DNA of 64,000 bases from JAITWN01 sp050486285 (GTDB lineage Bacteria; Pseudomonadota; Gammaproteobacteria; SZUA-140). The number at the start of each line of letters is the position of its first letter. Position 1 is the stretch's first letter. The translations under genes were made by a program, and so were the position numbers. The notes beneath the pieces were generated by a model. That model saw only the letters and a program-made list of their open reading frames with translations. It was not told the origin of the DNA and made no database searches. The stretch is taken from assembly GCA_050486285.1 (NCBI GenBank), contig JBJHCZ010000002.1, positions 1 through 64,000 of the forward strand, given 5' to 3'. Of this stretch, positions 1 through 9,647 are shown piece after piece.

Positions 1-119
1 GGCGGGTTTGCTCCGCGAATGGCTCGCCTCGCTGCCGCTGCGCGGCACCCTTCGGGCTCCGGCGAGGCTGCGCTTGACTTCGCTGCGCAAACCCGCCGGG
101 CTTTCTCGACAGCCTGCTA
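1..119 (+). repeat. Truncated copy of a 143-bp inverted-repeat (MITE-like) element
   Basis: This stretch matches the complete element at 36463-36605 in the same orientation, with only a few substitutions and one single-base deletion. The left terminal repeat is cut off by the window edge. The surviving right terminus reads inward as TAGCAGGCTGTCGAGAAAG, against TAGCAGGCTGTTGAAAAAG in the complete copy. No transposase frame is present. The outermost TA supplies part of the stop codon of the NYN-domain gene (117-119). Confidence 0.8.
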
Positions 120-938
120 GTCCTGCGAAAAGCTGCGGATGATATAACCACCCGACTTCTCGTCGTGCTCCAGCTTGAGCAGCTTGCGCGCCTCGGCCTC
201 CTCGAGCAGCTTGCCGAAGGTGCGAAAGCCGTGGTAGGTCTCGTTGAAACCGGGATTGCGCCGCTTGAGCGCCTGCTTGACCATCGAACCCCAGACCTTC
301 TCTTCCTCGCCGCGCTCCTCGAACAGATCCTCGACGGTCTCGAGGACGATGTCGAGCGCCTTCTGCTTGCGATCTTCCTCGCCGACGGGTATTTCCTCTC
401 CGCTGCCCTTCTCCTTCGGCGCCGGCTTCGTCGCGGCCTTGCGCTTCCTGCGTCCGGGCTTCTCGCCCTCGCGGACGAGGTCATCGTAGAAGATGAACTC
501 GTCGCAGCTCGAGATCAGCAGGTCGGAGGTCGAATTCTTGACCCCGACACCGATCACGACCTTGTCGTTCTCGCGCAGCTTGCTGACCAGCGGCGAGAAA
601 TCGGAATCGCCGCTGATCACGACGAAGGTATCGACATGGGACTTGGTATAACAGAGGTCGAGCGCATCGACGACCATGCGGATGTCGGCTGAGTTCTTGC
701 CGGAGATACGCACGTGCGGGATCTCGATCAGCTCGAAACCTGCCTCATGCATCGACTTGCGGAAGTCCTTGTAGCGCTCCCAGTCGCTGTACGCCTTCTT
801 GACGACGATGTTGCCCTTGAGCAGCAGGCGCTCAAGCACGCGCCCGATGTCGAAGGCGGCATAACGGGCATCGCGCACGCCGAGCGCGATGTTCTCGAAG
901 TCGCAGAACAGCGCGAGGTTGCGGGTCTGGGCGACCAC
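117..938 (-). CDS. NYN-domain (LabA/DUF88-like) putative ribonuclease with C-terminal OST-HTH/LOTUS-like domain
   Basis: Predicted 273-residue cytoplasmic protein. The N-terminal 150 residues form a PIN-like NYN fold with acidic metal-site motifs FCDFEN, KNSADIRMVVDAL and VISGDSDFSPLV. A Lys/Arg/Glu-rich linker (about 155-195) leads to a winged-helix OST-HTH/LOTUS-like region (about 195-270). The family is known for RNA cleavage or RNA binding; the substrate here is unknown. The start is GTG directly after the TAG of the upstream methyltransferase gene, in the same frame with no spacer and no clear Shine-Dalgarno. Translation is therefore probably coupled, and readthrough would give a fusion. 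The stop codon lies at the tip of the repeat at 1-119, so the original C-terminus may have been changed by the insertion. Confidence 0.8.
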   Translation of the reverse strand: MVAQTRNLALFCDFENIALGVRDARYAAFDIGRVLERLLLKGNIVVKKAYSDWERYKDFRKSMHEAGFELIEIPHVRISGKNSADIRMVVDALDLCYTKSHVDTFVVISGDSDFSPLVSKLRENDKVVIGVGVKNSTSDLLISSCDEFIFYDDLVREGEKPGRRKRKAATKPAPKEKGSGEEIPVGEEDRKQKALDIVLETVEDLFEERGEEEKVWGSMVKQALKRRNPGFNETYHGFRTFGKLLEEAEARKLLKLEHDEKSGGYIIRSFSQD

Positions 939-1559
939 CTAGATTGCTGCTACCGGCACGTCGACCGTCTTGTGCCAGCGATAGACCCGCATCGGCGGCG
1001 CGTTGCGCAATTCCATCGTGACATCCGGATTGCCGAACAGTTCGCGGCCGAGCAGCGCGACCTGACTGCGGAACTGGTAGGCGACAAAGCGGCCGCCGTC
1101 GCGCAGCGAGGCCCACATCGCGTTCAGTATCGCCTTGCCGGTCGCGACCGGCATCGTCGAGAACGGAATGCCTGAAATCACGACATCGGGATTCGGCAGG
1201 CCGTACTGTTCGAGGATCTTGCGAATGTCGGTTGCATTGCCCTTGTGGTTGATCAGCCGCGGATCATCGATGCGATCCAGCAGGGCGATGAAATCGGGAT
1301 TCAGTTCGATGGTCAGCAGACGGCCGGTCGGCGGCAACGCGTTGAGGATCGCGCGGGTGGTGCCGCCGGTGCCGGGGCCCAGCTCGACAACGAGGCGGGC
1401 CTCGCGGATGTCGGCTGCGTCGATGATGCGGCGTTCGAGGAAGCGTGAACTCGGGATGACCGAGGCGACCGTCTCGGGGTGGTTCAGGAATCCCTTGAAA
1501 AAGGCCAGGGTGTCGGTTTTTCGGGGGGAAGCATTGCGTGCCGCCGGTTTCTCCTTCAC
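939..1559 (-). CDS. PmtA-like phospholipid N-methyltransferase (SAM-dependent)
   Basis: Predicted 206-residue class I methyltransferase of the PmtA/rRNA-dimethylase-like group. Motif I is VVELGPGTGGTTRAIL (about 56-71), followed by an acidic strand LLTIELNPDF and the SGIPFSTMP motif characteristic of PmtA-type enzymes. The N-terminal FFKGFLNHPETVASVIPSS segment also fits that group. Family members methylate phosphatidylethanolamine at the membrane surface, but many annotated homologues are untested, so the substrate is inference. It is first in a two-gene unit with the NYN-domain gene, which starts on the next codon. It lies downstream of the cold-shock gene but is separated from it by a terminator at 1680-1708. 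Confidence 0.72.
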   Translation of the reverse strand: MKEKPAARNASPRKTDTLAFFKGFLNHPETVASVIPSSRFLERRIIDAADIREARLVVELGPGTGGTTRAILNALPPTGRLLTIELNPDFIALLDRIDDPRLINHKGNATDIRKILEQYGLPNPDVVISGIPFSTMPVATGKAILNAMWASLRDGGRFVAYQFRSQVALLGRELFGNPDVTMELRNAPPMRVYRWHKTVDVPVAAI

Positions 1560-1679
1560 GGTGTCTTCCTTTCTGTCTGTTGTTGGATCCGGATCGCGCG
1601 TTGGATGCCGGGGCGTACCGGCCTGGCGCGCAGCTGCCTGCGAAGCTTACTATACTACGGCAAGTCGCCGGAATACGGC

Positions 1680-1708
1680 AAAAAAAACCCCGCCATCAGG
1701 CGGGGTTT
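1680..1708 (-). terminator. Rho-independent terminator of the cold-shock gene
   Basis: On the minus strand a perfect 10-bp stem (arms 1685-1694 and 1699-1708, AAACCCCGCC type) with a 4-base loop is followed by a run of seven or eight T. It lies 27 bp after the cold-shock stop codon. Confidence 0.9.
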
Positions 1709-1734
1709 CACAATGCTCGCAGTCGCGTCTGCTA

Positions 1735-1938
1735 TCAGAGCGGCTGGACCTTCTCGGCGGACGGACCCTTCGGGCCCTGCGTCACCTCGAACTGCACCTT
1801 CTGGCCTTCAGCCAGCGACTTGAAGCCACTGCCGAGGATCGCGGAATGATGCACGAACACGTCCTTGCCACCGTCCTCCGGAGTGATGAATCCGAAGCCC
1901 TTGCTGTCGTTGAACCACTTCACTGTTCCTGTAACCAC
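1735..1938 (-). CDS. CspA-family cold shock protein
   Basis: Single OB-fold cold-shock domain of 67 residues that binds single-stranded RNA and DNA as an RNA chaperone. RNP1 is KGFGFI and RNP2 is DVFVHHSA. The start is chosen as GTG at 1938, giving MVTGTVKWFNDSKGFGF, because GAGAGG sits 7 nt upstream. An in-frame ATG at 1956 would put that Shine-Dalgarno inside the gene and add six non-conserved residues. A promoter-like pair at 2078-2105 predicts a 5' UTR of roughly 130 nt, as is usual for cold-inducible csp mRNAs. It is followed by a strong terminator. The exact csp paralogue cannot be assigned. Confidence 0.93.
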   Translation of the reverse strand: MVTGTVKWFNDSKGFGFITPEDGGKDVFVHHSAILGSGFKSLAEGQKVQFEVTQGPKGPSAEKVQPL

Positions 1939-2077
1939 AAAAGATACCTCTCTCATAACCTGAGTTGAAATGCGATGCCTTGCAGTTCGTTCTTGTAAAG
2001 CGAAGTTACGGAAGTTTCTTCCACAAAAGACAGGAGGGCTACCGAATCAATCACAAGAATTGCGCTGCATCGAAGCC

Positions 2078-2105
2078 AATATACACAAATTCAGACCCAA
2101 AGCAA
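2078..2105 (-). promoter_or_regulatory. Candidate sigma-70 promoter for the cold-shock gene
   Basis: On the minus strand TTGCTT (2100-2105) and TATATT (2078-2083) are separated by 16 bp. Transcription from here would leave a leader of about 130 nt before the GTG at 1938. The hexamers were judged by eye; no start site is known. Confidence 0.45.
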
Positions 2106-2150
2106 TAGCTCCCGGCCCTGTTTCTGCCCCTGATGCCGCCGTGCAAGGCC

Positions 2151-3977
<1,827 letters not shown>

Positions 3978-4119
3978 ACCCGGCAACCCCTCTGACCCTG
4001 CCCGCCAAAAAGTGTAAACTGTACCATCGTCCCGCGTCTTCGCGCGAATGCTGAATCTCGCGCCGGACAAACGCCGAATCGGGGCGATTCGTGCCATCAG
4101 ACGGAATGTATAGAGAATC

Positions 4120-4542
4120 ATGATGAACACACAGAATGGCGCCGCGCTGCGCTCCACCCTGATCACGATCGCGATCGTCGTCGTCGCGCTGACGATCGCC
4201 GCCACCCAGCTTCCCCGCGGTTTCAGCGAAGACGTCTCCGTCATCGGCCAGGGCAAGCCGGTCGTGGTACTGGTCCACAACAAGGAATCGATGCTCAGCC
4301 TGAACCTGATGACCCTGCTGAACGACGTCCGCCCGGACTACAGCGACACCGTCAAGTTCCTCGCCGTCGACATCGCCACCGATAACGGGCGGTCGTTCGT
4401 CGAGCGCTACCAGCTCGACGGCAGCATCATGCTGGTCCTGTTCGATGCCCGCGGCACGGTCCGCGGCGTGCTGCCGAACATCGAGGACGCGGCCAGACTG
4501 CGTTCCGTGCTCAACAATACGTTCTCGCTGAATGTGACATGA
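4120..4542 (+). CDS. Membrane-anchored thioredoxin-fold protein lacking the CxxC motif
   Basis: Predicted 140 residues. A single N-terminal membrane segment (about 11-30) is followed by a thioredoxin-like domain: beta strand GKPVVVLVHN, helix, strand KFLAVDIATD, then YQLDGSIMLVLFDARG. The place where a redox CxxC would sit reads HNKESMLSLN, and the protein has no cysteine, so a disulfide role is unlikely. The closing cis-Pro region is also non-canonical. It overlaps the next gene by 4 nt (ATGA), so the two are translationally coupled, which suggests a role linked to that transporter. It diverges from recQ. Function is unknown. Confidence 0.68.
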   Translation: MMNTQNGAALRSTLITIAIVVVALTIAATQLPRGFSEDVSVIGQGKPVVVLVHNKESMLSLNLMTLLNDVRPDYSDTVKFLAVDIATDNGRSFVERYQLDGSIMLVLFDARGTVRGVLPNIEDAARLRSVLNNTFSLNVT

Positions 4543-5858
4543 CGCCGCGCGTACGGGCCCCCCGCCGGGAGATCTTCGGCTGGGCGATGTTCGATTTCGC
4601 GAACCAGGCCTATACGCTGCTGATCATCACCGTCGTCTTCGGCGACCTGTTCACCCGCATCATCGTCGGCGACGCCCCCGACTACCGCTGGGGCAACCTG
4701 CTGTGGAGTCTGGCGCTGGCGACCAGCTATCTGCTGGTCGTCGTCTGCGCGCCGGTCGCCGGCGCGATCATGGACCATACCGCGAGCAAGAAACGCTTCC
4801 TGTTCGCGAGCTACCTTTTGACCGTGGTCGCGACCGCGGCGCTGTATTTCGTCGCCCCCGGCTACGCGATGCTCGGCGTGCTGCTGATCGTGATCTCGAA
4901 CTTCGCCTACTCGATCGGCGAGGCCTTCATCGCCAGCTTCCTGCCGGACCTCGGTCCGCCGGAGGACCTCGGCAAGATCTCCGGTTTCGGCTGGGCGCTC
5001 GGCTATATCGGCGGCATGGCCTCGGCGATCTTCGTGCTACTGGCGCTCGGCGAGGTCAGCGCTGAAAACTTCGAGCGCATCCGCTGGGTCGGACCCTGGG
5101 CGGCGGTGTTCTTTCTCGTCGCCGCGATCCCGACCTTCCTGTGGGTCAGGGAGCGCGGGCGGGCGCGTCCGCTGCCCGCGGGCAGGGGCTATCTGGCGAT
5201 CGGACTCGGGCGGGTCCGCGAAACGGTCGGACACCTCGGCGCGCACCGTGACCTCGCCACGCTGCTGGTCTCGGTGTTCTTCGCGATGTGCGGGATCTAC
5301 ATCATCATCAGTTACGCGTTCATCTACGGCGCCCAGGTCATCCGCTGGGACGAGCAGGTGCGTACGCTGATGTTCATCATCGTGCAGATCACCGCAGCCG
5401 CCGGGGCGCTCGGCTTCGGCTTTATCCAGGACCGTATCGGCGCGCTGTTCACCTATCGCCTGACGCTGGTCATGTGGATCGTCGCGATCGCGCTGATCTG
5501 GGCGACGCCGGTGCTGACGGAGCTGTTACGGACCACAATCGGCGTCGACTGGCAGGCCCAGCATGTCTTCCTCATCGTCGGCTGCGTCGCCGGCCTGAGT
5601 CTCGGCGCCTGCCAGTCCGCGACCCGCACGCTGGTCGGCCTGTTCTCGCCGCTGTCACGCGCGGCCGAATACTTCGGTTTCTGGGGCCTGTCGATGAAGC
5701 TCTCCGGCGCCGCCGGTCTGCTCGCGATCGGCCTGCTGCAGGCACTGGTCGGGCTGCACACGGCGATCCTGTTCTGCATCGTACTGTTCGGCGCCGCGCT
5801 GGTCGCGTGCCGGGGGATAGACGAGGCGCGCGGGCGTCGCGCGGCGGAGCAGATCTGA
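4539..5858 (+). CDS. MFS transporter, UMF1/Atg22-like family
   Basis: Predicted 439 residues with about 12 membrane helices. The N-terminal GWAMFDFANQAY matches the W-x-x-[YF]DFANxAY signature of the UMF1/Atg22 family. Other MFS features are GYIGGMAS at helix 5 and the late segment ATRTLVGLFSPLSRAAEYFGF, which is strongly conserved in this family. The substrate is unknown; yeast Atg22 exports amino acids from vacuoles, but bacterial members are uncharacterised. The start overlaps the stop of the thioredoxin-fold gene. It converges on the sulfotransferase gene with 16 bp between stop codons. Confidence 0.88.
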   Translation: MTPRVRAPRREIFGWAMFDFANQAYTLLIITVVFGDLFTRIIVGDAPDYRWGNLLWSLALATSYLLVVVCAPVAGAIMDHTASKKRFLFASYLLTVVATAALYFVAPGYAMLGVLLIVISNFAYSIGEAFIASFLPDLGPPEDLGKISGFGWALGYIGGMASAIFVLLALGEVSAENFERIRWVGPWAAVFFLVAAIPTFLWVRERGRARPLPAGRGYLAIGLGRVRETVGHLGAHRDLATLLVSVFFAMCGIYIIISYAFIYGAQVIRWDEQVRTLMFIIVQITAAAGALGFGFIQDRIGALFTYRLTLVMWIVAIALIWATPVLTELLRTTIGVDWQAQHVFLIVGCVAGLSLGACQSATRTLVGLFSPLSRAAEYFGFWGLSMKLSGAAGLLAIGLLQALVGLHTAILFCIVLFGAALVACRGIDEARGRRAAEQI

Positions 5859-5874
5859 CCACAGGATTCCTGCG

Positions 5875-7497
5875 TTACTGACCCGGGACCGCGTCCACCA
5901 GGCCCGCAGGCAGCTTTTCCGCGTAATGCCGCCAGCAGCCGACCAGGGCGGGACCAATCCGGCTGCGGCATTCCAGGCTCAGTCCCGGCGTCAGCGTCAG
6001 CGCCGCGTCTCCGGGAAGGTTGGCGCGACATGCCTCGTTCCAGGGTAATCCCAGATAATCGAGGACCTTGCCGGTCACATGATCCGGATCGCGCACCAGG
6101 TCTTCGTAGCGCACGACGAGGATCCCGAGCGGCGATACCTTTTGCCAGTGCGCCATCAGCCGTGCGTAGTCGTGTATCCACGACCGGCAATCTTCGAGAT
6201 TGCAGCTGTAGGCGAAGCTTTCGTTCTTGTGAAAGGTGCAATAGTTGGCGATCAGCAGGTCGCGCTCGTCCCGTTCGACATAGATCACGCGCGCCCCCGG
6301 CAGCGCGACCGCGAGTACTCCGAGCAATCTGGCATTGAGCGGATGGGTATTCAGGCAGCGCCTGCCCGGTCCGGCCTTGTCCGCCTGCCAGTTCATGCAG
6401 CCGCGCGCGTACATCGCGGCCGCCTCACGTCCATCGGCGCCGGGCGCGGCGGTGATGGACGGCCCCCAGCGGGCGGACAACCGGCCCAAAACCGGCGATT
6501 CATCGAGATTGACGAGCAGTGGATGCCCGGAGAGCAGGTTGGCGAGCAGTGACTTGCCGGAGCGCGATACGCCGGTGATGATCACCGGCGGTTGTTCGAC
6601 TTCCGCGCCATAACCGGCGCGGTCAGCAAAATAGCGGGGATTGAAGTGTTCGATGACGGCATCGACACTCGCTGCATGCCGGCGACGATCGTATGCCTGC
6701 CCGCTTTGCATGAGCAGACGTTCCGTGCAGGCGTTGCCGTCGCGGTAGGATTCGAATGCCCGGGCGTAATCTCCCGCATGTTCATGGATGCGCGCAAGGG
6801 TGAAATGCAGGATGGCGCGTTGTTCGTCATCTCCCGACTCTGCGAGCGCGCGCCTCGCCTGCGCATGGAGGGGATGCCCCGGAGGGCAGGGATTCAGCCC
6901 GATACGCTCATACAGCATCCAGGGATCGACAGGATGCTGCCGCAGGCCCTGCTCGAGTATCTCCCGGGCCTCGTCGATCTGACCGAGATCGCGGCAGGCG
7001 CGCGCCAGCACGCAGATCGTTCGTGGATCATCCCGTCCGGTCTGCCGTAGCTGCCGACCGACGCGCGCCGCCTCTTCTGGCCTGTGTCGTCCGAGCAGGG
7101 CCTGAGCCAGGTGCAGGAGCGCGGCTGGCTCCCCCGGCCGCAGGCGCAGTACGGCCCGCGCTGCGTGCTCCGCGCCTTCAAAATCATCGCGATGCAGGCG
7201 CAGCCCCGCCAGCAGCATCCACGCCGCGAGACCGGCGCCATGGTAGAGGGCGCGCCGACAATAATGTTCCCCGCGCCTCAGGTCTCCTCTGGCGAGATGG
7301 GCCTGCGCCAGCGGCCACCAGGCCTTCCGTTCTCCCGCGCGCGCAGCAGCGGCCAGCGCAGTGATCGCGGCATTGAGATCACCGGCACGCAGGGCGCGCA
7401 TGCCGTGCAGAAGCATTTCGTCCGCAGCGCGGACGTCCGTCGAACGCCAGTTTTGTGCCCCCCTGCGTCGAGTATAGGATTTTCGATCGCTCATCAT
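5875..7497 (-). CDS. TPR-repeat sulfotransferase family protein
   Basis: Predicted 540 residues. The N-terminal half (about 28-270) holds at least five TPR-like helical repeats, for example LRAGDLNAAITALAAAARAG and LGQIDEAREILEQGLRQHP. The C-terminal half is a sulfotransferase domain. Its 5'-phosphosulfate loop is ITGVSRSGKSLLANLLSG (about 308-325), its 3'-phosphate region includes VIYVERDERDLLIANY, and VRYEDLVRDP is conserved. Such proteins transfer sulfate from PAPS to carbohydrate or protein acceptors, possibly held by the TPR part. Two in-frame ATGs (7497, 7494) are equivalent. It lies 58 bp downstream of the duplicated secreted-protein gene and probably shares its transcript, so a secreted or surface polymer is a plausible acceptor (inference). 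Confidence 0.85.
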   Translation of the reverse strand: MMSDRKSYTRRRGAQNWRSTDVRAADEMLLHGMRALRAGDLNAAITALAAAARAGERKAWWPLAQAHLARGDLRRGEHYCRRALYHGAGLAAWMLLAGLRLHRDDFEGAEHAARAVLRLRPGEPAALLHLAQALLGRHRPEEAARVGRQLRQTGRDDPRTICVLARACRDLGQIDEAREILEQGLRQHPVDPWMLYERIGLNPCPPGHPLHAQARRALAESGDDEQRAILHFTLARIHEHAGDYARAFESYRDGNACTERLLMQSGQAYDRRRHAASVDAVIEHFNPRYFADRAGYGAEVEQPPVIITGVSRSGKSLLANLLSGHPLLVNLDESPVLGRLSARWGPSITAAPGADGREAAAMYARGCMNWQADKAGPGRRCLNTHPLNARLLGVLAVALPGARVIYVERDERDLLIANYCTFHKNESFAYSCNLEDCRSWIHDYARLMAHWQKVSPLGILVVRYEDLVRDPDHVTGKVLDYLGLPWNEACRANLPGDAALTLTPGLSLECRSRIGPALVGCWRHYAEKLPAGLVDAVPGQ

Positions 7498-7555
7498 TCA
7501 ATATGCCGGCGCATAGCCATCCGGCTACGCGCCCGCGACGATCCTCGATTCGAGG

Positions 7556-9505
7556 TCAGGGGATATACAGATTGGTATAGGTTACACCCGGGGGTTCGAA
7601 GGGATCCACCCAGGAGGCAGGATCCGGATCCTCGAGGCTCGTGCCGGTCACATGATCGCCCGTCGAGAGATTGTAATAGGAGGTAGTCCCGATCGTCGTA
7701 CGACCGGCGGGATCCGTGGTCACATAATCTCCACCAATCCAGGTCGCCTGGATCGCGTCTCCCGGATTCCAGGCGATGTCTCCGCCATTACCCGGCAGCA
7801 GGGGATCGAACGGGTCGAGGATCCTCGTCGTGGTCTGGAACTGGCCCTGCACCATGCTGGTGTGGAACATGATCGGATCGAGGAATCCGCTGCCACCCCC
7901 GGCGTTGGTACCGACCACGGACGACATGTGCATCGCCCGGTCGGCCGGCGTCGTGCCCTGCATCAGATGGAAGACATTGCCGACCGAGCTGGTATGCAGG
8001 TAATTCTGATCGGGCACTGTGATCCGTTGATGGATGTCGATGGTCGGATCGAGCGGCCCGCCATGCGCCCAACCGACCTTCTGCTCGACCTGGTAGACGA
8101 AGTCCCCGCCGCTGGACGGCAGGCTGCCGATGGCCGGCTGTGTGACGTAGGCAAGATCGCGTTCGGCGATACGCATCTTCGCGGCCAGGCCGTCGACGCC
8201 CTGCCTGACGAAGGTTTCAGACTTGAACGCCAGGCTGTTGGCCTCGAAATCTCCGGCGTTCGGATCGCCGGTCGCGCCGGGATCTGTGACGATGGTATGC
8301 ACGTAGGTATCGCCATCGACGACGAGGATACGCTGGAACAACCCGTCGCCGTTGACGATCGCGGGGCCGCAGTCGACCTCCTCCGGGCACGCCGCGGGCG
8401 TAACCACGCCGCCGGCGACCGTCCAGGCATCATAAGCAACAGGCAAAGCGACCGGCACGGTCGGATCCGCGGAGGGGAGGGACGAAGGAATCGTCGCCTG
8501 CAGCGGCACGGGCGGCGCCACGGCGGCGGTCGGCGCGACCGTGACATTCACGCTCAGCGGGGGCAATGTGCTGAACGGCGGTACGACCCAGTTCACCGCC
8601 TGCGCGCTCGTCAGGCTGGTCAGTGCGGCCGACGTCGCCTGATCCTCGTTGCGGAATCCGGTATGACTGAATTCGGCGCCATCGAGGATCTGGCCGATCC
8701 AGACGGCGGAAAGCATCTCGCCGAGTCCCCAGTCGATATCGCCGCCGTTGCTTCCGCCAGGCAGCAGGGTGCCGTCGCCGGTGCGCGTGGTCAGCTGGTA
8801 GAAGCCGGCGACCTTTTCGTAGCGAAACTGCTGGACGCCATCACCCAGATCCACCCGTTGTGACAGCTCGACATCGAGATGATTGTTGAAGCCGATACCG
8901 TCGCTGGTGATCGCGGCGGTGGAGCGGAATCGCTCGGCGGGATTGCCGGGATCGAGGCTGTAATCGATCTCCGAGATATCCTGATGCATCCGGACCCAGG
9001 GGAAGGCAATGCTGTTCGCCCAGCCGAATTCATATTCCATCGTGCTGACGAAGCGATTCTCCAGCGTTGCGCTGGCAAAGTCGCTCTCGATCATCGTCTG
9101 TCGGGAGGAAATGCCGTCCCCCCGGTTGTACATGCGGATGAAATCCTCATGGACGAAATTCAGGCTGCCGCGATCGGCGCTGAACGGATCGGCCGAGGCA
9201 TCGCCGCTGACGCCGGGCTCGGTGATGATGAACTGGATGTAATTGCCCGCCCGGGGGCCGCTCGCGATGAAGACCTCGCGCTGCAGCATGCCGTTGTCGA
9301 CCAGTTCATTGCTGCAGACCGCAGCGACGCCACCGATTATGGGACAGTCGGCAGTGATGATGCCCTCTTCAACAGTGAAGCCGTCGAATGGAACAGGCGG
9401 CCCACCCGCCAGCGAGAGCGCGGGAAGCGAACAGATGCCGACGAGAACCGTGATTCCCGCGCCACGCGGAATACGGACAGATGGACTCGAAACTATATGA
9501 TTCAC
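7556..9505 (-). CDS. Secreted protein with internal duplication, unknown function
   Basis: Predicted 649 residues. A signal peptide ends near SLPALSLAGG (about 34). The mature part is two related halves of about 270 residues joined by a Pro/Ala-rich linker (about 325-360). Half 1 has FDGFTVEEGIITADCP, YIQFIITEPGVSGD and GGDIDWGLGEMLSAVWIG; half 2 has YDAWTVAGGVVTPAACP, YVHTIVTDPGATGDP and GGDIAWNPGDAIQATWIG in the same order. Composition is rich in beta-forming and acidic residues, with few cysteines, and it carries no lipobox or membrane anchor. I do not recognise the family. It sits between a sulfotransferase gene and another secreted-protein gene, following a terminator-like hairpin at 9575-9600. 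Confidence 0.72.
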   Translation of the reverse strand: MNHIVSSPSVRIPRGAGITVLVGICSLPALSLAGGPPVPFDGFTVEEGIITADCPIIGGVAAVCSNELVDNGMLQREVFIASGPRAGNYIQFIITEPGVSGDASADPFSADRGSLNFVHEDFIRMYNRGDGISSRQTMIESDFASATLENRFVSTMEYEFGWANSIAFPWVRMHQDISEIDYSLDPGNPAERFRSTAAITSDGIGFNNHLDVELSQRVDLGDGVQQFRYEKVAGFYQLTTRTGDGTLLPGGSNGGDIDWGLGEMLSAVWIGQILDGAEFSHTGFRNEDQATSAALTSLTSAQAVNWVVPPFSTLPPLSVNVTVAPTAAVAPPVPLQATIPSSLPSADPTVPVALPVAYDAWTVAGGVVTPAACPEEVDCGPAIVNGDGLFQRILVVDGDTYVHTIVTDPGATGDPNAGDFEANSLAFKSETFVRQGVDGLAAKMRIAERDLAYVTQPAIGSLPSSGGDFVYQVEQKVGWAHGGPLDPTIDIHQRITVPDQNYLHTSSVGNVFHLMQGTTPADRAMHMSSVVGTNAGGGSGFLDPIMFHTSMVQGQFQTTTRILDPFDPLLPGNGGDIAWNPGDAIQATWIGGDYVTTDPAGRTTIGTTSYYNLSTGDHVTGTSLEDPDPASWVDPFEPPGVTYTNLYIP

Positions 9506-9574
9506 CTGACACCCCCGGCAGTTGTGCGGGTTGGCCTCGCGGGAACCTTCTGATCACGCGCCGCCTTGTCCGGT

Positions 9575-9600
9575 AAAACGGGGGGGCATCATGCCCCCCG
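9575..9600 (-). terminator. Terminator-like hairpin downstream of the 9648-10781 gene
   Basis: A perfect dyad with 9-bp arms (9581-9589 and 9591-9599, GGGGGGCAT/ATGCCCCCC) is followed on the minus strand by CGTTTTACC. The four-T run is short, so termination may be partial. It would attenuate transcription into the downstream secreted-protein gene. Confidence 0.6.
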
Positions 9601-9647
9601 TGACTCACACAAGCACAACTTCAGCTGCTATACACCCGACTACCCGG

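Noticed and set aside
17..21. Lipobox LLAAC in the giant TPR protein signal (protein residues 17-21, near 18114-18128)
   Set aside because: The hydrophobic core continues after this Cys, so signal peptidase I cleavage near residue 35 fits better than lipidation.
3978..4283. N-terminal extension of RecQ of about 100 residues
   Set aside because: Antisense to the thioredoxin-fold gene and without helicase similarity; ATG 3977 gives the normal family length.
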